DNA of 64,000 bases from NCBI RefSeq assembly GCF_006716445.1, contig NZ_VFPA01000001.1, positions 3,100,001 through 3,164,000 of the forward strand, read 5' to 3'. Each line of letters begins with the position of its first letter. Within the stretch, counting starts at the first letter, position 1. Positions 1 to 7,559 of the stretch are shown here, in pieces. Origin of the DNA: Pseudonocardia kunmingensis (GTDB lineage Bacteria; Actinomycetota; Actinomycetes; Mycobacteriales; Pseudonocardiaceae). The position numbers and the translations under genes are program-made. The notes under the pieces are model-generated. The model ran no database searches. It was not told the origin of the DNA and was given only the letters and a program-made list of their open reading frames with translations.

Positions 1-588
1 GGCGGGCGGGGCGTACGTCTGCTGCCCGTATCCGCCGGGGGCACCACGGTCGTATCCGTACTGCCCGTTCTCCTCGGGGTGGCCCGGTTGCTGGCTCATG
101 GGTGCTTCTCCTGCGTCGCGTGCTCGCATGGCGTCCCGGCGGGAAGCGTCGGGGTCCACGGACGAGCGGGTGCGGAACTGTCCCGTGTGCAGCGCATCGG
201 AGCGCTCCAGAAAGACTACGACCTCGCCGTAGGTGTCCCATCCCTGGTCGGCGAGTTGTTCGGTGACAGAGCCGGACAGCGAGTTCACGATCTCCGCTCG
301 GTCACCCCCCATGCGAGCGAGGTCGGCCGGGCTGAGCAGCACCGTGAACCGGTTTGGCGCCAGCAGGCGCCCCCCGGCGAGCTCCTCGATGTGGCCCTCG
401 GCTTCCCGCAGCAGCGCTTGCACGACTTCCTGGGGAACGACGCTGCCGCCGAAGACCCGCGCGAAGGCGTCGCCCACCAGTCCCTGGAGACGGCGTTCGA
501 ACCTGTCGACGCGGCCCAACCGATCTTCCTCCGTTCGCATCGGCGTGTTGCTGGCAGTGCCGATCGTATCTGTGCTAGCCCCGGCCAT
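1..588 (-). CDS. fhaA: FhaA-type DUF3662/FHA-domain protein (N-terminal part, cut by window start)
   Basis: The minus-strand frame runs off the window edge. It shows 196 codons with a DUF3662 domain: 'RFERRLQGLVGDAFARVFGG', 'VVPQEVVQALLREAE', 'LLAPNRFTVLLS', 'GWDTYGEVVVFLE', 'HTGQFRTRSSVDPD'. This closely follows mycobacterial FhaA. From about residue 164 a Gly/Pro/Gln/Tyr-rich linker begins; the C-terminal FHA phosphothreonine-binding domain would lie outside the window. FhaA proteins bind phosphorylated partners of Ser/Thr kinases (such as MviN/MurJ) and act in peptidoglycan synthesis and division. ATG 588 is preceded by a G-rich stretch (GGGGGG); ATG 540 is an alternative. In many actinobacteria it heads an fhaA-fhaB-pstP-rodA-pbpA-pknAB operon, so those genes are expected to follow at the left. 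Confidence 0.9.
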   Translation of the reverse strand, partial: MAGASTDTIGTASNTPMRTEEDRLGRVDRFERRLQGLVGDAFARVFGGSVVPQEVVQALLREAEGHIEELAGGRLLAPNRFTVLLSPADLARMGGDRAEIVNSLSGSVTEQLADQGWDTYGEVVVFLERSDALHTGQFRTRSSVDPDASRRDAMRARDAGEAPMSQQPGHPEENGQYGYDRGAPGGYGQQTYAPPA

Positions 589-643
589 GTCGCCCCCCGA
601 CCAGGGGCCTCCCACACCCCTCTGCTAGCGTTCCCTCCTGCAA

Positions 644-729
644 GGGCGAGTGGCGGAATGGCAGACGCGCACGGTTCAGGTCCGTGTGTCCGAAAGGACG
701 TGAGGGTTCAACTCCCTCCTCGCCCACCA
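644..729 (+). tRNA. tRNA-Leu (anticodon CAG)
   Basis: A class II tRNA with a 7-bp acceptor stem (GGGCGAG / CTCGCCC), anticodon stem CACGG/CCGTG around loop TTCAGGT giving anticodon CAG, a long variable arm (TGTCCGAAAGGACGT), a T arm with GGTTCAACT, discriminator A and an encoded CCA (727-729). It is divergent from fhaA. I see no integrase or repeated 3' end that would mark it as an attachment site. Confidence 0.93.
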
Positions 730-780
730 GGCGACGCATGCTCACGGAGCGCGTTCGCTTCGCGGTGGACATCGTTCCAC

Positions 781-803
781 TCTGGGGGGCCTAGCCCCCC
801 AGA
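781..803 (+). terminator. Hairpin downstream of tRNA-Leu
   Basis: A 23-nt palindrome with stem TCTGGGGGGC / GCCCCCCAGA lies about 50 nt after the tRNA CCA end. There is no long T tract, but the very stable stem suggests transcript termination or processing of the tRNA. Confidence 0.5.
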
Positions 804-888
804 CCCCCAGCCGGGTGCTCCGCCCCCGGACCCCCATCGTGTCGGGTCCCGTTTCATCGCTCGCCTCCTGTTCGGTCTGGCGCTTCGC

Positions 889-1060
889 TTCGCTCGCGCC
901 TGGTCTTCTGACTGGGCGCCTCGCTTCGCTCGCGCCTGGTCTTCTGACTGGGCGCCTCGCTTCGCTCGCGCCTGGCCTTCCTGCTCGGGCCGCTTCGCTT
1001 CGCTCGCTCCTGCTCGGCTCGCTTCGCTCGCGCTCGGCTCGCTTCGCTCGCGCCTGGTCT
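889..1060. repeat. 36-bp tandem repeat tract (TTCGCTCGCGCC units)
   Basis: TTCGCTCGCGCC recurs at 889, 925 and 961, an exact 36-bp period. The first two units continue as TGGTCTTCTGACTGGGCG. Degenerate CGCTTCGCTCGC copies continue to about 1060. There are no unique spacers, so this is not a CRISPR. Confidence 0.8.
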
Positions 1061-1100
1061 TCCGGCTGGGCGTGATTGGACAGGTTGCCCTCGATGTGGG

Positions 1101-1172
1101 GTTCGCACACCGATTGTGGTGATGGGGCAGCGACTGCAGTCGGTGTGTGGGTGATGGAGTTGGTGTGTGAGG
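1101..1172. repeat. 72-bp CTGCAG-centred palindrome, copy A (degenerate)
   Basis: This carries the same layout as the copies at 18711 and 62225: CGCACACCGAT, then GTGGTG, then CGACTGCAGTCGGTGTG at the centre (1136/1137), then TTGGTGTGTGAG. The outer and inner arms are conserved but the middle of each arm has diverged. It lies in the 3' region of the uridine-kinase-like gene. Confidence 0.75.
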
Positions 1173-1206
1173 GGTTGGGCGTGGTCGTTGTGGGGCGTGG
1201 TGAGGG

Positions 1207-1824
1207 TCACCTGCGGACCGCCGGGCGGTCGGGGTGGTCGGACAGGACCACCAGGTCGGCTTCCTCGGAGGGGTGGCGTTCGTCCTCGTAGCGGGTGTAG
1301 GCGGGGAGGGTCCAGTGTTCGGTGGGGGAGAGGGTGCGGGCCAGGGCCGCGTCGCTCATCCGCAGGTGCACGGCCACGTCGACGGGGAGGCCGCGGCCCA
1401 GCAGCAGGGCGCCTGCCAGCAGCACCACGCCGTCGGACGGGAGCTGGACGTAGCGGGCGCGGTGCGCGCGGTCGGTCGTGGCGTCCCACAGGCGGGGCAG
1501 GACCTGCCCGGAGCCGGTCGGGCCCGCCGGGTCCAGCACCTCGCGGCGCAGGCCGCCGGCGTCGAGCCAGCCGTCCAGGAACTCGTCGGGGTCCTCGCGG
1601 CCGAACTCCAGGCGGACCGAGGCCGGCCGCAGGAAGTCGCCCGCGCTGACGACCACGGTCTCCCGGCCGTGCGTGCGCAGCTGCACGGCCGCCCGCTCGG
1701 CCAGGGCCAGCGGCCGCGTCGGGGGCGGGCCGTCGAGCGCGAGCCGCACCCGGCCCGGACGGGCGTCGACGAGCGTCACGACCTCGTCGACGAGCCGGTC
1801 CGGCGTCACGGGCGTGATCTGCAC
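1207..1824 (-). CDS. Uridine-kinase-like protein without a recognisable P-loop
   Basis: A 205-residue protein of the actinobacterial family usually labelled uridine kinase. The order fits that fold: strand 'VRLALDGPPP' where Walker A should be, 'AVQLRTHGRETVVVSAGDF' like the uridine-kinase substrate loop, and 'LPSDGVVLLAGALLLGRGLPVDVAVHLRMSDAALARRT'-like helices late in the protein (here ending ALARTL). The usual GxxGxGKS/T is replaced by DGPPPTRP, so kinase activity is doubtful. 'YEDERHPSEEADLVVLSDHPDRP' near the C-terminus is typical of the family. The start is GTG 1824. Substrate and activity are unknown. Confidence 0.7.
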   Translation of the reverse strand: MQITPVTPDRLVDEVVTLVDARPGRVRLALDGPPPTRPLALAERAAVQLRTHGRETVVVSAGDFLRPASVRLEFGREDPDEFLDGWLDAGGLRREVLDPAGPTGSGQVLPRLWDATTDRAHRARYVQLPSDGVVLLAGALLLGRGLPVDVAVHLRMSDAALARTLSPTEHWTLPAYTRYEDERHPSEEADLVVLSDHPDRPAVRR

Positions 1825-1904
1825 CGCCGCATGCTCTCCCGCGCCCGCGCGACCCGCCAGTGGGAGCCCGCGTGTCCGACGATCACGGTGACCGCGGAGG
1901 CGTG

Positions 1905-2147
1905 CTACTGCCGGTAGCCCTCCACCACGTCACCGGAGCGCTCCTGGGCGTCGTCGGGGTCGAGGCCGGCCCGGCGGCGGGCGTCGCGCTGGCGCAGCAG
2001 GTCCCAGTAGCGGTCCAGCTGCACGCCCAGCTCGGTCATCCGCTGCTGCTCGCCGTCCGACAGCGCCTGGCCCACGTGGGCGCGCTCGAGGCGGTGCTCC
2101 TCGGCGACCAGCTCGTCGATGCGGCGGTGCAGTTCGTCGTCGTCCAT
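1905..2147 (-). CDS. DUF2630 family protein
   Basis: A small acidic, helical protein of 80 residues beginning MDDDELHRRIDELVAEEH, with 'LDRYWDLLRQRDARR' and the C-terminal 'ERSGDVVEGYRQ' typical of DUF2630. An open frame extends upstream but that part is Ser/Thr/Ala-rich shadow of the divergent IclR gene, so ATG 2147 is preferred. The family's function is unknown; no signal peptide or membrane segment is present. It is transcribed divergently from the IclR gene with only 58 bp between starts. Confidence 0.75.
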   Translation of the reverse strand: MDDDELHRRIDELVAEEHRLERAHVGQALSDGEQQRMTELGVQLDRYWDLLRQRDARRRAGLDPDDAQERSGDVVEGYRQ

Positions 2148-2193
2148 GTCGTTCCCGTCCGATCGGTGAGGTGCCGTCGGTGACGTTGTACCC

Positions 2194-2199
2194 GACACT
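2194..2199 (+). promoter_or_regulatory. -10-like element of the IclR gene
   Basis: GACACT ends 6 nt before the GTG start at 2206, the spacing of a leaderless transcript. No Shine-Dalgarno sequence precedes the start. Confidence 0.4.
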
Positions 2200-2205
2200 G
2201 GCGGC

Positions 2206-2877
2206 GTGGCACCGGCACGCAACACCGGTTCCTCGACCACCCGGGCACTGCGGGTGGTCGAGGCGGTCGCGGCCGCGGGCGACGGTGTGACACCGAAGGC
2301 GATCGCCCGCAGGCTGGGCATCCCGCTGCCGTCGGTCTACCGCGCCATCGGCACCCTCGTGGAGGCCGGCTACCTCGTGCGCCTGCACGACGTGCGCGGC
2401 TACGGCCTCGGCCGCCGGGTGGCCCAGCTGCACCGCAGCCTCGCCGAGCAGGTGCGCCCCTCCGCCCCGGTCCGTGCGGTCCTGCACGACGTGCACGTCC
2501 GCGTCGGGGCGGCCGCTTACCTCGCCGTGCTCCGCGACGCCGACGTCGTCCTCGCGCACGTCGACGACTGCGGCGAGCACCCCCGGCCCGGCCCGATGCA
2601 CGTCGGTGAGGCGCTCGCGCCGCACGGCACCGCGGCCGGGCGGGCCCTGCTCGGGGACGCCCGGCCGGACGAACCGGTCGTGGTGGTGGAGGAGTTCGAG
2701 CCGGGGACGGCCGGGGTCGCGGCAGCCGTCCGCGTGGAGGGCGGCCGCGGCGCGCTCGGGGTCTCGGTGCCCGGGGCCGAGCTGGGGGCCCGCCGGTCGG
2801 AGCTGGAACGGGCGGTGCGGGAGGCCGCCGCGAGGATCGGCGAGCTCGCCGCGGGCCCCGGCGCGGCCGCCCCCTGA
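2206..2877 (+). CDS. IclR family transcriptional regulator
   Basis: 223 residues. A winged helix-turn-helix spans about residues 10-70 ('ALRVVEAVAAAGDGVTPKAI', 'ARRLGIPLPSVYRAIGTLVE', 'GYLVR'), followed by an IclR-type effector-binding domain, shorter and more degenerate than usual (about 150 residues; 'HGTAAGRALLG' matches the family motif). Such regulators bind small aromatic or sugar acids and often control neighbouring catabolic genes. The ligand is unknown. It is divergent from DUF2630 and followed by a convergent LLM oxidoreductase. Confidence 0.85.
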   Translation: MAPARNTGSSTTRALRVVEAVAAAGDGVTPKAIARRLGIPLPSVYRAIGTLVEAGYLVRLHDVRGYGLGRRVAQLHRSLAEQVRPSAPVRAVLHDVHVRVGAAAYLAVLRDADVVLAHVDDCGEHPRPGPMHVGEALAPHGTAAGRALLGDARPDEPVVVVEEFEPGTAGVAAAVRVEGGRGALGVSVPGAELGARRSELERAVREAAARIGELAAGPGAAAP

Positions 2878-2897
2878 CGGCGCGAACCGCGAGCGGG

Positions 2898-3731
2898 TCA
2901 GGGGCGGAGCGCGGCCAGTGCGTCGAGGGTGCGCAGGACCTCGGCCTCGTCCGCGTCCGGCAGCTCGAACAGCACGCGGTCGACGCCGGCGGCCGCGTAC
3001 GCGTCGAGCACGTCGCGCTCGGGCACCGCGCCGAACACCGAGACGGGGAGGTGGCCGCGGCCGGCGTCGGTGGCGCGGCGGCGCAGTTCGGCCACGCGCC
3101 CGGCGAACGCGTCCACCTCGTCACGGCGGACGCGCCGGGGCATCCACCCGTCGCCGTGCGACACCACCCGGTCCAGCACGGTCGGGCCCTCGCCACCGAT
3201 CAGCACCGGCGGGGTGCGCACCGGCTTCGGCCAGGACCAGATCGGGTCGAAGTCGATGAACTCGCCGTGGAAGTCGGCCTCGTCGCGGGTCCAGATCTCG
3301 CGCATGGCGGCGATGTGCTCGAGCATCCGCCGGGTCCGCGTGCGCGGGTCGACGCCGTGGTTGGCCATCTCCTCCCGGTTCCAGCCCGGACCGACGCCCA
3401 GCTCGAAGCGCCCGCCGGCGAGCCGGTCGAGGCTCGCGATCGTCTTCGCGAGGCCGATCGGGTGGTGCTGCAGCACGAGGGAGACGGCCGTCCCGAGCGC
3501 GATCCGCTCGGTCACCACGGCCATGGCGGCCAGCGCCACGAACGGGTCCTCGGTGTGCCAGTAGCGCCGGGGCAGCTCGGCGCCGCCGTTCCAGGGCGAC
3601 TCCCGGCTCACCGGGATGTGGGTGTGCTCGGTGAGGAACAGCCCGTCGAAGCCGCGCTCCTCCGTGGCCCGCGCCAGCGTGGGGCCGTCGATGCCGTAGT
3701 CGGTCAGGAAGATCAGTACCCCGTGCTCCAC
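2898..3731 (-). CDS. LLM-class F420-dependent oxidoreductase
   Basis: 277 residues of luciferase-like monooxygenase fold. Visible features: 'GVLIFLTDYGIDGPTLARAT' N-terminal strand, 'FDGLFLTEHTHIP', 'ERIALGTAVSLVLQHHPI', 'RLAGGRFELGVGPGWNREE' (the family's hallmark) and 'PPVLIGGEG'. F420-using members hydride-transfer to diverse substrates; the substrate here cannot be told. GTG 3731 is chosen because the family starts close to the first strand; a GAGGCT hexamer 6 nt upstream on the coding strand could be its -10. An earlier start at 3770 would add an unlikely Cys/Trp-rich tail. Confidence 0.85.
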   Translation of the reverse strand: MEHGVLIFLTDYGIDGPTLARATEERGFDGLFLTEHTHIPVSRESPWNGGAELPRRYWHTEDPFVALAAMAVVTERIALGTAVSLVLQHHPIGLAKTIASLDRLAGGRFELGVGPGWNREEMANHGVDPRTRTRRMLEHIAAMREIWTRDEADFHGEFIDFDPIWSWPKPVRTPPVLIGGEGPTVLDRVVSHGDGWMPRRVRRDEVDAFAGRVAELRRRATDAGRGHLPVSVFGAVPERDVLDAYAAAGVDRVLFELPDADEAEVLRTLDALAALRP

Positions 3732-3792
3732 ACCGCCAGCCTCGCATTTCCACCGGGCGGAAGACACCACGGCGCACCGGGGGTGACGGCGC

Positions 3793-3798
3793 TAGGTT
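3793..3798 (+). promoter_or_regulatory. -10-like element of the MetE-like gene
   Basis: TAGGTT ends 6 nt before ATG 3805, the leaderless arrangement seen repeatedly in this window. Confidence 0.45.
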
Positions 3799-3804
3799 GC
3801 CGCC

Positions 3805-4923
3805 ATGCCGCGACGCACCGAACCGCCGTTCCGGGCCGACCACGTCGGCAGCCTCCTGCGCCCGCCCGCGCTCCTCGCCGCGAGGGAGCGGTTCGCGGCC
3901 GGCACCCTCGACGCCGAGGGCCTGCGCGCCGCCGAGGACGCGGCGATCCGCGACGTCGTCGCGATGCAGGAGGAGGTCGGCCTGCAGTCGGCCACCGACG
4001 GCGAGTTCCGCCGCACCTCGTGGCACATGGACTTCATCTACCAGCTCGGCGGCATCGTGAAGACCGACGAGCAGATCCAGGTGAAGATGCACAACGCGGA
4101 GGGCGACAACGCGTTCACCTCGGCAGGTCTGGCGGTGAAGGAGAAGGTGCGGCTCGACGAGCCGATCTTCGCCGACGCGTTCCGCTACCTGGCCTCGCTG
4201 ACCACCACGGCCACGCCGAAGCTCACGATCCCGTCGCCGAGCATGGTCCACTACCGCGGCGGGACCGCCGCCGTCGACCGGTCCGTCTACCCGGACGTCG
4301 AGGAGTTCTGGGCCGACCTGTCCGCCGCCTACGCCGCGCAGGTGCGCGCGATGGCCGACCTCGGCTGCCGCTACCTCCAGCTCGACGACACGAGCCTGGC
4401 CTATCTCAACGACCCGGCGCAGCGCGCCGAGCAGGCCGCGAGGGGCGAGGACGCCGACCACGCCCACCTGCGCTACATCCGCCAGATCAACGCGGCGATC
4501 GCCGACCGGCCCGCCGGCATGAAGGTCACCACCCACATGTGCCGCGGCAACTACCGCTCGTCCTGGGCGGCCGAGGGCGGTTACGACTTCGTGGCCGAGG
4601 CCCTGTTCGGCGAGCTGGACGTCGACGGCTTCTTCTGCGAGTTCGACGACGAGCGCTCCGGTGGGTTCGCGCCGCTGCGGTTCGTGCCACCGGGCAAGCA
4701 GGTGGTGCTCGGACTCGTCACCACGAAGACCGGCCGGCTCGAGGACCCCGACCTCCTCAAGCGCCGCATCGACGAGGCGTCCGAGTACGTGCCGCTCGAC
4801 CAGCTGTGCCTCTCCCCGCAGTGCGGCTTCTCCTCCACCGTCGAGGGCAACGTCCTCACCCAGGAGGAGCAGGTGGCGAAGCTGCGCCTGATCGTCCAGG
4901 TGGCGGAGGACGTCTGGGGCTGA
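3805..4923 (+). CDS. MetE C-terminal-domain-like methyltransferase (YxjG/YxjH type)
   Basis: 372 residues corresponding to the catalytic C-terminal half of cobalamin-independent methionine synthase, as in stand-alone YxjG/YxjH proteins. The N-terminal 'FRADHVGSLLRP' and 'QEEVGLQSATDGEFRR' are family signatures. Candidate zinc ligands are His and Cys in 'THMCRGN', Glu in 'FFCEFD' and Cys in 'LSPQCGFSS'. The likely reaction is thiol methylation in methionine or sulfur-compound metabolism; the methyl donor is uncertain. A methyltransferase gene starts 1 nt after its stop, suggesting co-transcription. Confidence 0.85.
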   Translation: MPRRTEPPFRADHVGSLLRPPALLAARERFAAGTLDAEGLRAAEDAAIRDVVAMQEEVGLQSATDGEFRRTSWHMDFIYQLGGIVKTDEQIQVKMHNAEGDNAFTSAGLAVKEKVRLDEPIFADAFRYLASLTTTATPKLTIPSPSMVHYRGGTAAVDRSVYPDVEEFWADLSAAYAAQVRAMADLGCRYLQLDDTSLAYLNDPAQRAEQAARGEDADHAHLRYIRQINAAIADRPAGMKVTTHMCRGNYRSSWAAEGGYDFVAEALFGELDVDGFFCEFDDERSGGFAPLRFVPPGKQVVLGLVTTKTGRLEDPDLLKRRIDEASEYVPLDQLCLSPQCGFSSTVEGNVLTQEEQVAKLRLIVQVAEDVWG

Positions 4924-4924
4924 C

Positions 4925-5647
4925 GTGTCCGAGGGGCCACCGGGCTGGGGTGCCCCCCTGCACGAGCGGGTGCTCGACCTCGCCGGGGTCGGGCCGGGAA
5001 CGGCGGTCCTCGACCTGGGCTGCGGGCCCGGCACGTTCGCCGCGGCGGCCGTCGCCCGCGGCGCCCGGGTCGTCGGGATCGACGGCGACCCGTCCGCGGT
5101 GGCCGTGGCGTCCGCCGCCGTGCCCGCAGCGACTTTTCGTCGGGGTGACGCGCACGACCCGCCGCCCGGCCCGTTCGACGTGGTCGCGGCCGTGCAGGTG
5201 CTGGCGCACGTCGCCAACCCGCTCGCCGTGCTGCGCGCCGCCGCCCGGGTCGGCTCCGCCGTCGCGGTGACGACCTGGGGCCCGGAGGAGGAGTGCGACG
5301 TCCGCGCGTTCGGCGAGGCCCTCGCTCCCTGGCTGCCGCCCCGCAGGCCGCCGTCCGGCCCGCCCCCGCTGACCGACCCGGCCCGGCTGCGCAAGGTCGT
5401 CGGCATCGCCGGTCTCGTGGTCGTCGCCGAGGAGCCGGTGGAGTGCCGGTTCACCTACCCGGACGCGGACGCGCTGGTCCGGCCGCTGCTCGCGTCCGGG
5501 ATCGGGCGGGCGGCAGCCGCCCGGGCCGGGGACCGGGCCGTCCGCCGCGCGGTCCTGGACCGCCTTGCCGTCAACCGGACGAGAACCGGCGGGTACGTGC
5601 TGCTCAACCGCTTCCGGGCGCTGGTGGCGCGGCCCCGGCGACCGTGA
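4925..5647 (+). CDS. Class I SAM-dependent methyltransferase
   Basis: 240 residues. Motif I is 'VLDLGCGPGTFAAAAVARGA' (about residues 29-48), the acidic end of strand 2 is 'VVGIDGD', and motif IV lies in 'FDVVAAVQVLAHVANP'. The C-terminal part ('YPDADALVRPLLASG') resembles ubiquinone/menaquinone-type methyltransferases. The GTG start follows the MetE-like stop by one base, so translation is probably coupled. The substrate is unknown. Confidence 0.85.
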   Translation: MSEGPPGWGAPLHERVLDLAGVGPGTAVLDLGCGPGTFAAAAVARGARVVGIDGDPSAVAVASAAVPAATFRRGDAHDPPPGPFDVVAAVQVLAHVANPLAVLRAAARVGSAVAVTTWGPEEECDVRAFGEALAPWLPPRRPPSGPPPLTDPARLRKVVGIAGLVVVAEEPVECRFTYPDADALVRPLLASGIGRAAAARAGDRAVRRAVLDRLAVNRTRTGGYVLLNRFRALVARPRRP

Positions 5648-5790
5648 CGACGCACGAGGGCGAGCCGGGGCTCGCGTTGCGCGCGACCGGGTGGGCTGGT
5701 CCACTACAACGCCGCCGCGGACACGGACGTCCCGGACCGACGTTCTGCGTGCCCGCCGGCCTGCCGACGATCGAGGAGGATCGGCGCACC

Positions 5791-6843
5791 GTGCGAGTTC
5801 ACCCCCGGGCACCGCGCGACCAGTGGCGGGCCGTGCTCGCCGAGGATCCCCTGGCGCTGCCCGAACACGCTCCCGAGTGGGTCGACGCCGTCTGCGCGGG
5901 CGGCCCCTACACCGACGCCACCCGCCTCTACGAGTTCCCGGACGGCCGCCGGTTCGTGCTCCCGCTCGTCCGCCGGACCGGCCTCGCGGGCGTGCCCGGG
6001 CAGCTGTGGTCGCTCCCGCACTCGTGGGGACTGGGCGGCCTCGTCGGCCCGGACCTCGACGCGGGAGCGATCCGGGCCGTCGTCGGTGACCTCGCCGCGC
6101 TGCCGGCCGTCCGGGTCGTCGTCCGGCCCGACCCCCTCCGGAAGGGGTGGGAGTGCATCGCCGGTCACCCGAAGGTCCACGCGTCACCCCGGAGGGCGCA
6201 CGTCCTCGACCTCGTCGGCGGGGTCGACGGCGTGCGTGCCCGGCTCGGGTCGCTGACCCGCCGGAACCTGCGGACGGCCGAGCGGCTGGGCGTCCGCGTG
6301 GAGCTGGACCGCGACGGCAGCCTGCTCCCGATCTACCACCGGCACTACGACCTGTCGGTCGACCGGTGGGCGGCCAAGCAGAACGAGCCCCTCGCGCTGG
6401 CGCGCTGGCGCGCCGCTCGGCGCGACCCGGTCGGGAAGTTCGACCTCATCGCGAAGCACCTGGGGGAGGCGTTCCGGCACTACGTCGCGTTCGACGGCGA
6501 CACGCCGGCAGCATCGATCATCGTGCTGTTCGGGAGGACCGCCAGCTACTCCCGCGGTGCGATGGACCGCGACGTCGCCGGGCCGGTGCGGGCCAACGAC
6601 CTGCTGCACTGGACCGCGATCCAGGACGCCTGCGCCGCAGGCTGCACGCATTACCACATGCTCGAGACCGGCGAGTCGGAGTCGCTCGCGCGCTTCAAGG
6701 AGCGCCTCGGCGCGGTGCCGATCGACTACTGCGACTACCGCATCGAACGCGTCCCGCTGACGAAGGCCGACAAGAAGCTGCGGTCCGCGGTGAAGAAGGT
6801 GATCGGGTTCCGGGACACCGACAACGCCGCCGTGCAGCGCTGA
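5791..6843 (+). CDS. GNAT/FemAB-like N-acetyltransferase (BioF2-like domain)
   Basis: 350 residues from GTG 5791, which has an AGGAGGA Shine-Dalgarno about 10 nt upstream. The second half matches the FemAB-related GNAT domain: 'LTRRNLRTAERLGV', 'IYHRHYDLSVDRWA', 'YSRGAMDRDVAGPVRANDLL', 'THYHMLETGES', 'LARFKERLGAVPIDYCDYRI'. Such enzymes attach acyl or aminoacyl groups in cell-wall or lipid modification; no specific substrate can be given. It is a single gene, 10 bp from the convergent HAD gene. A longer open frame upstream is a shadow of the methyltransferase. Confidence 0.75.
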   Translation: MRVHPRAPRDQWRAVLAEDPLALPEHAPEWVDAVCAGGPYTDATRLYEFPDGRRFVLPLVRRTGLAGVPGQLWSLPHSWGLGGLVGPDLDAGAIRAVVGDLAALPAVRVVVRPDPLRKGWECIAGHPKVHASPRRAHVLDLVGGVDGVRARLGSLTRRNLRTAERLGVRVELDRDGSLLPIYHRHYDLSVDRWAAKQNEPLALARWRAARRDPVGKFDLIAKHLGEAFRHYVAFDGDTPAASIIVLFGRTASYSRGAMDRDVAGPVRANDLLHWTAIQDACAAGCTHYHMLETGESESLARFKERLGAVPIDYCDYRIERVPLTKADKKLRSAVKKVIGFRDTDNAAVQR

Positions 6844-6853
6844 CGGCCGGACT

Positions 6854-7546
6854 TCAGGCGCCCAGGCGGGTCGCCAGGTCCGTGAGGGAGGCCACCGACA
6901 GATCGGCGTCCGGGTCCTCCGCCGGGGGAGGCGGGGCCTGCGGGCCGCGTTCCTGCGGGCGGTGGACGTAGGCCGTGCGCAGGCCGCGGCTGCGGGCCGC
7001 GACCAGGTCGTCGACGTGCGCGGCCACCATCAGCACGCGCTCCGGCGGCAGCCCGAGCAGCCGGGCCGCGCCGTCGTACACCTCGGCGTCGGGCTTGTAG
7101 TGCCCGAACAGCTCGGCCGACAGCACCGTGTCCCACGGCAGGCCGCCGTGCTTGCCCATGTCGACGAGCAGCGCGACGTTCCCGTTCGACAGCGACGCCA
7201 CCACGTACCGCGCCTTCAGCCGCGTGAGGCCCTCCACGGAGTCCGGCCACGGGTCGAGCCGGTGCCAGGCGAGCACCAGCTCGGCCCGGACGTCCTCGGG
7301 CGCGTCCGGCGCGCCGAACTCGGGCAGCAGCTCGTCCAAGGAGGCCCGGTGCAGGTCGTCCAGCCCGGTCCAGGGCAGCTCGCCGCGGCGCACCCGGTCC
7401 ATCGACGGCGCGTACCGGCCGCGCCAGGCGTCGGCGAGCGCCTCGCCGTCGACGCCGGGCAGGAGCCGGCGCACCTCCCGGGCGACGCCCGCGCGCCAGT
7501 CGACGACCGTGCCGAACACGTCGAACACCAGCGCGCGGACGTCCAC
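6854..7546 (-). CDS. HAD-family hydrolase, haloacid dehalogenase type II
   Basis: 230 residues. Motif I is 'VFDVFGTVVDWRAGVARE' (Asp nucleophile at about residue 9); motif II is the Ser in 'VASLSNGN'; motif III is Lys in 'GHYKPDAEVY'; the motif IV region is 'VAAHVDDLVAARSRG'. Spacing fits type II 2-haloacid dehalogenases. True substrates may be other small carboxylates or phosphates. GTG 7546 is preceded by TAAGGT on the coding strand 7 nt away (7554-7559), a likely leaderless promoter lying inside the stop region of the DUF59 gene. Confidence 0.85.
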   Translation of the reverse strand: MDVRALVFDVFGTVVDWRAGVAREVRRLLPGVDGEALADAWRGRYAPSMDRVRRGELPWTGLDDLHRASLDELLPEFGAPDAPEDVRAELVLAWHRLDPWPDSVEGLTRLKARYVVASLSNGNVALLVDMGKHGGLPWDTVLSAELFGHYKPDAEVYDGAARLLGLPPERVLMVAAHVDDLVAARSRGLRTAYVHRPQERGPQAPPPPAEDPDADLSVASLTDLATRLGA

Positions 7547-7553
7547 GCCGCGA

Positions 7554-7559
7554 ACCTTA
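7554..7559 (-). promoter_or_regulatory. -10-like element of the HAD gene
   Basis: On the minus strand TAAGGT ends 7 nt before the GTG start at 7546. It overlaps the stop codon of the preceding gene, so HAD can be transcribed independently. Confidence 0.4.

Larger units (their letters stand above)
730..1206. other. Non-coding gap with hairpin, 36-bp repeats and a 72-bp palindrome copy
   Basis: No credible gene is present. The gap holds the tRNA hairpin (781-803), low-complexity DNA dominated by CGCTTCGCTCG words (about 870-1060) and a degenerate copy of the CTGCAG-centred palindrome (1101-1172). Long open frames here on both strands come only from the repeat, which translates as runs of Phe-Ala-Arg-Ala-Trp. 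Confidence 0.7.

Noticed and set aside
644..729. tRNA-Leu as an attachment site of an integrated element
   Set aside because: No integrase, no direct repeat of the tRNA 3' end in the window, and neighbours are housekeeping genes.
889..1060. CRISPR-like spacing of the 36-bp repeats
   Set aside because: Units are contiguous with no unique spacers, and no cas gene is present. The 22-bp and 70-bp arrays fail for the same reason.
79..1122. Plus-strand open frame crossing the tRNA and repeats
   Set aside because: It runs antisense to fhaA, through a tRNA and the 36-bp repeat tract; the repetitive FARAW peptide is an artefact.
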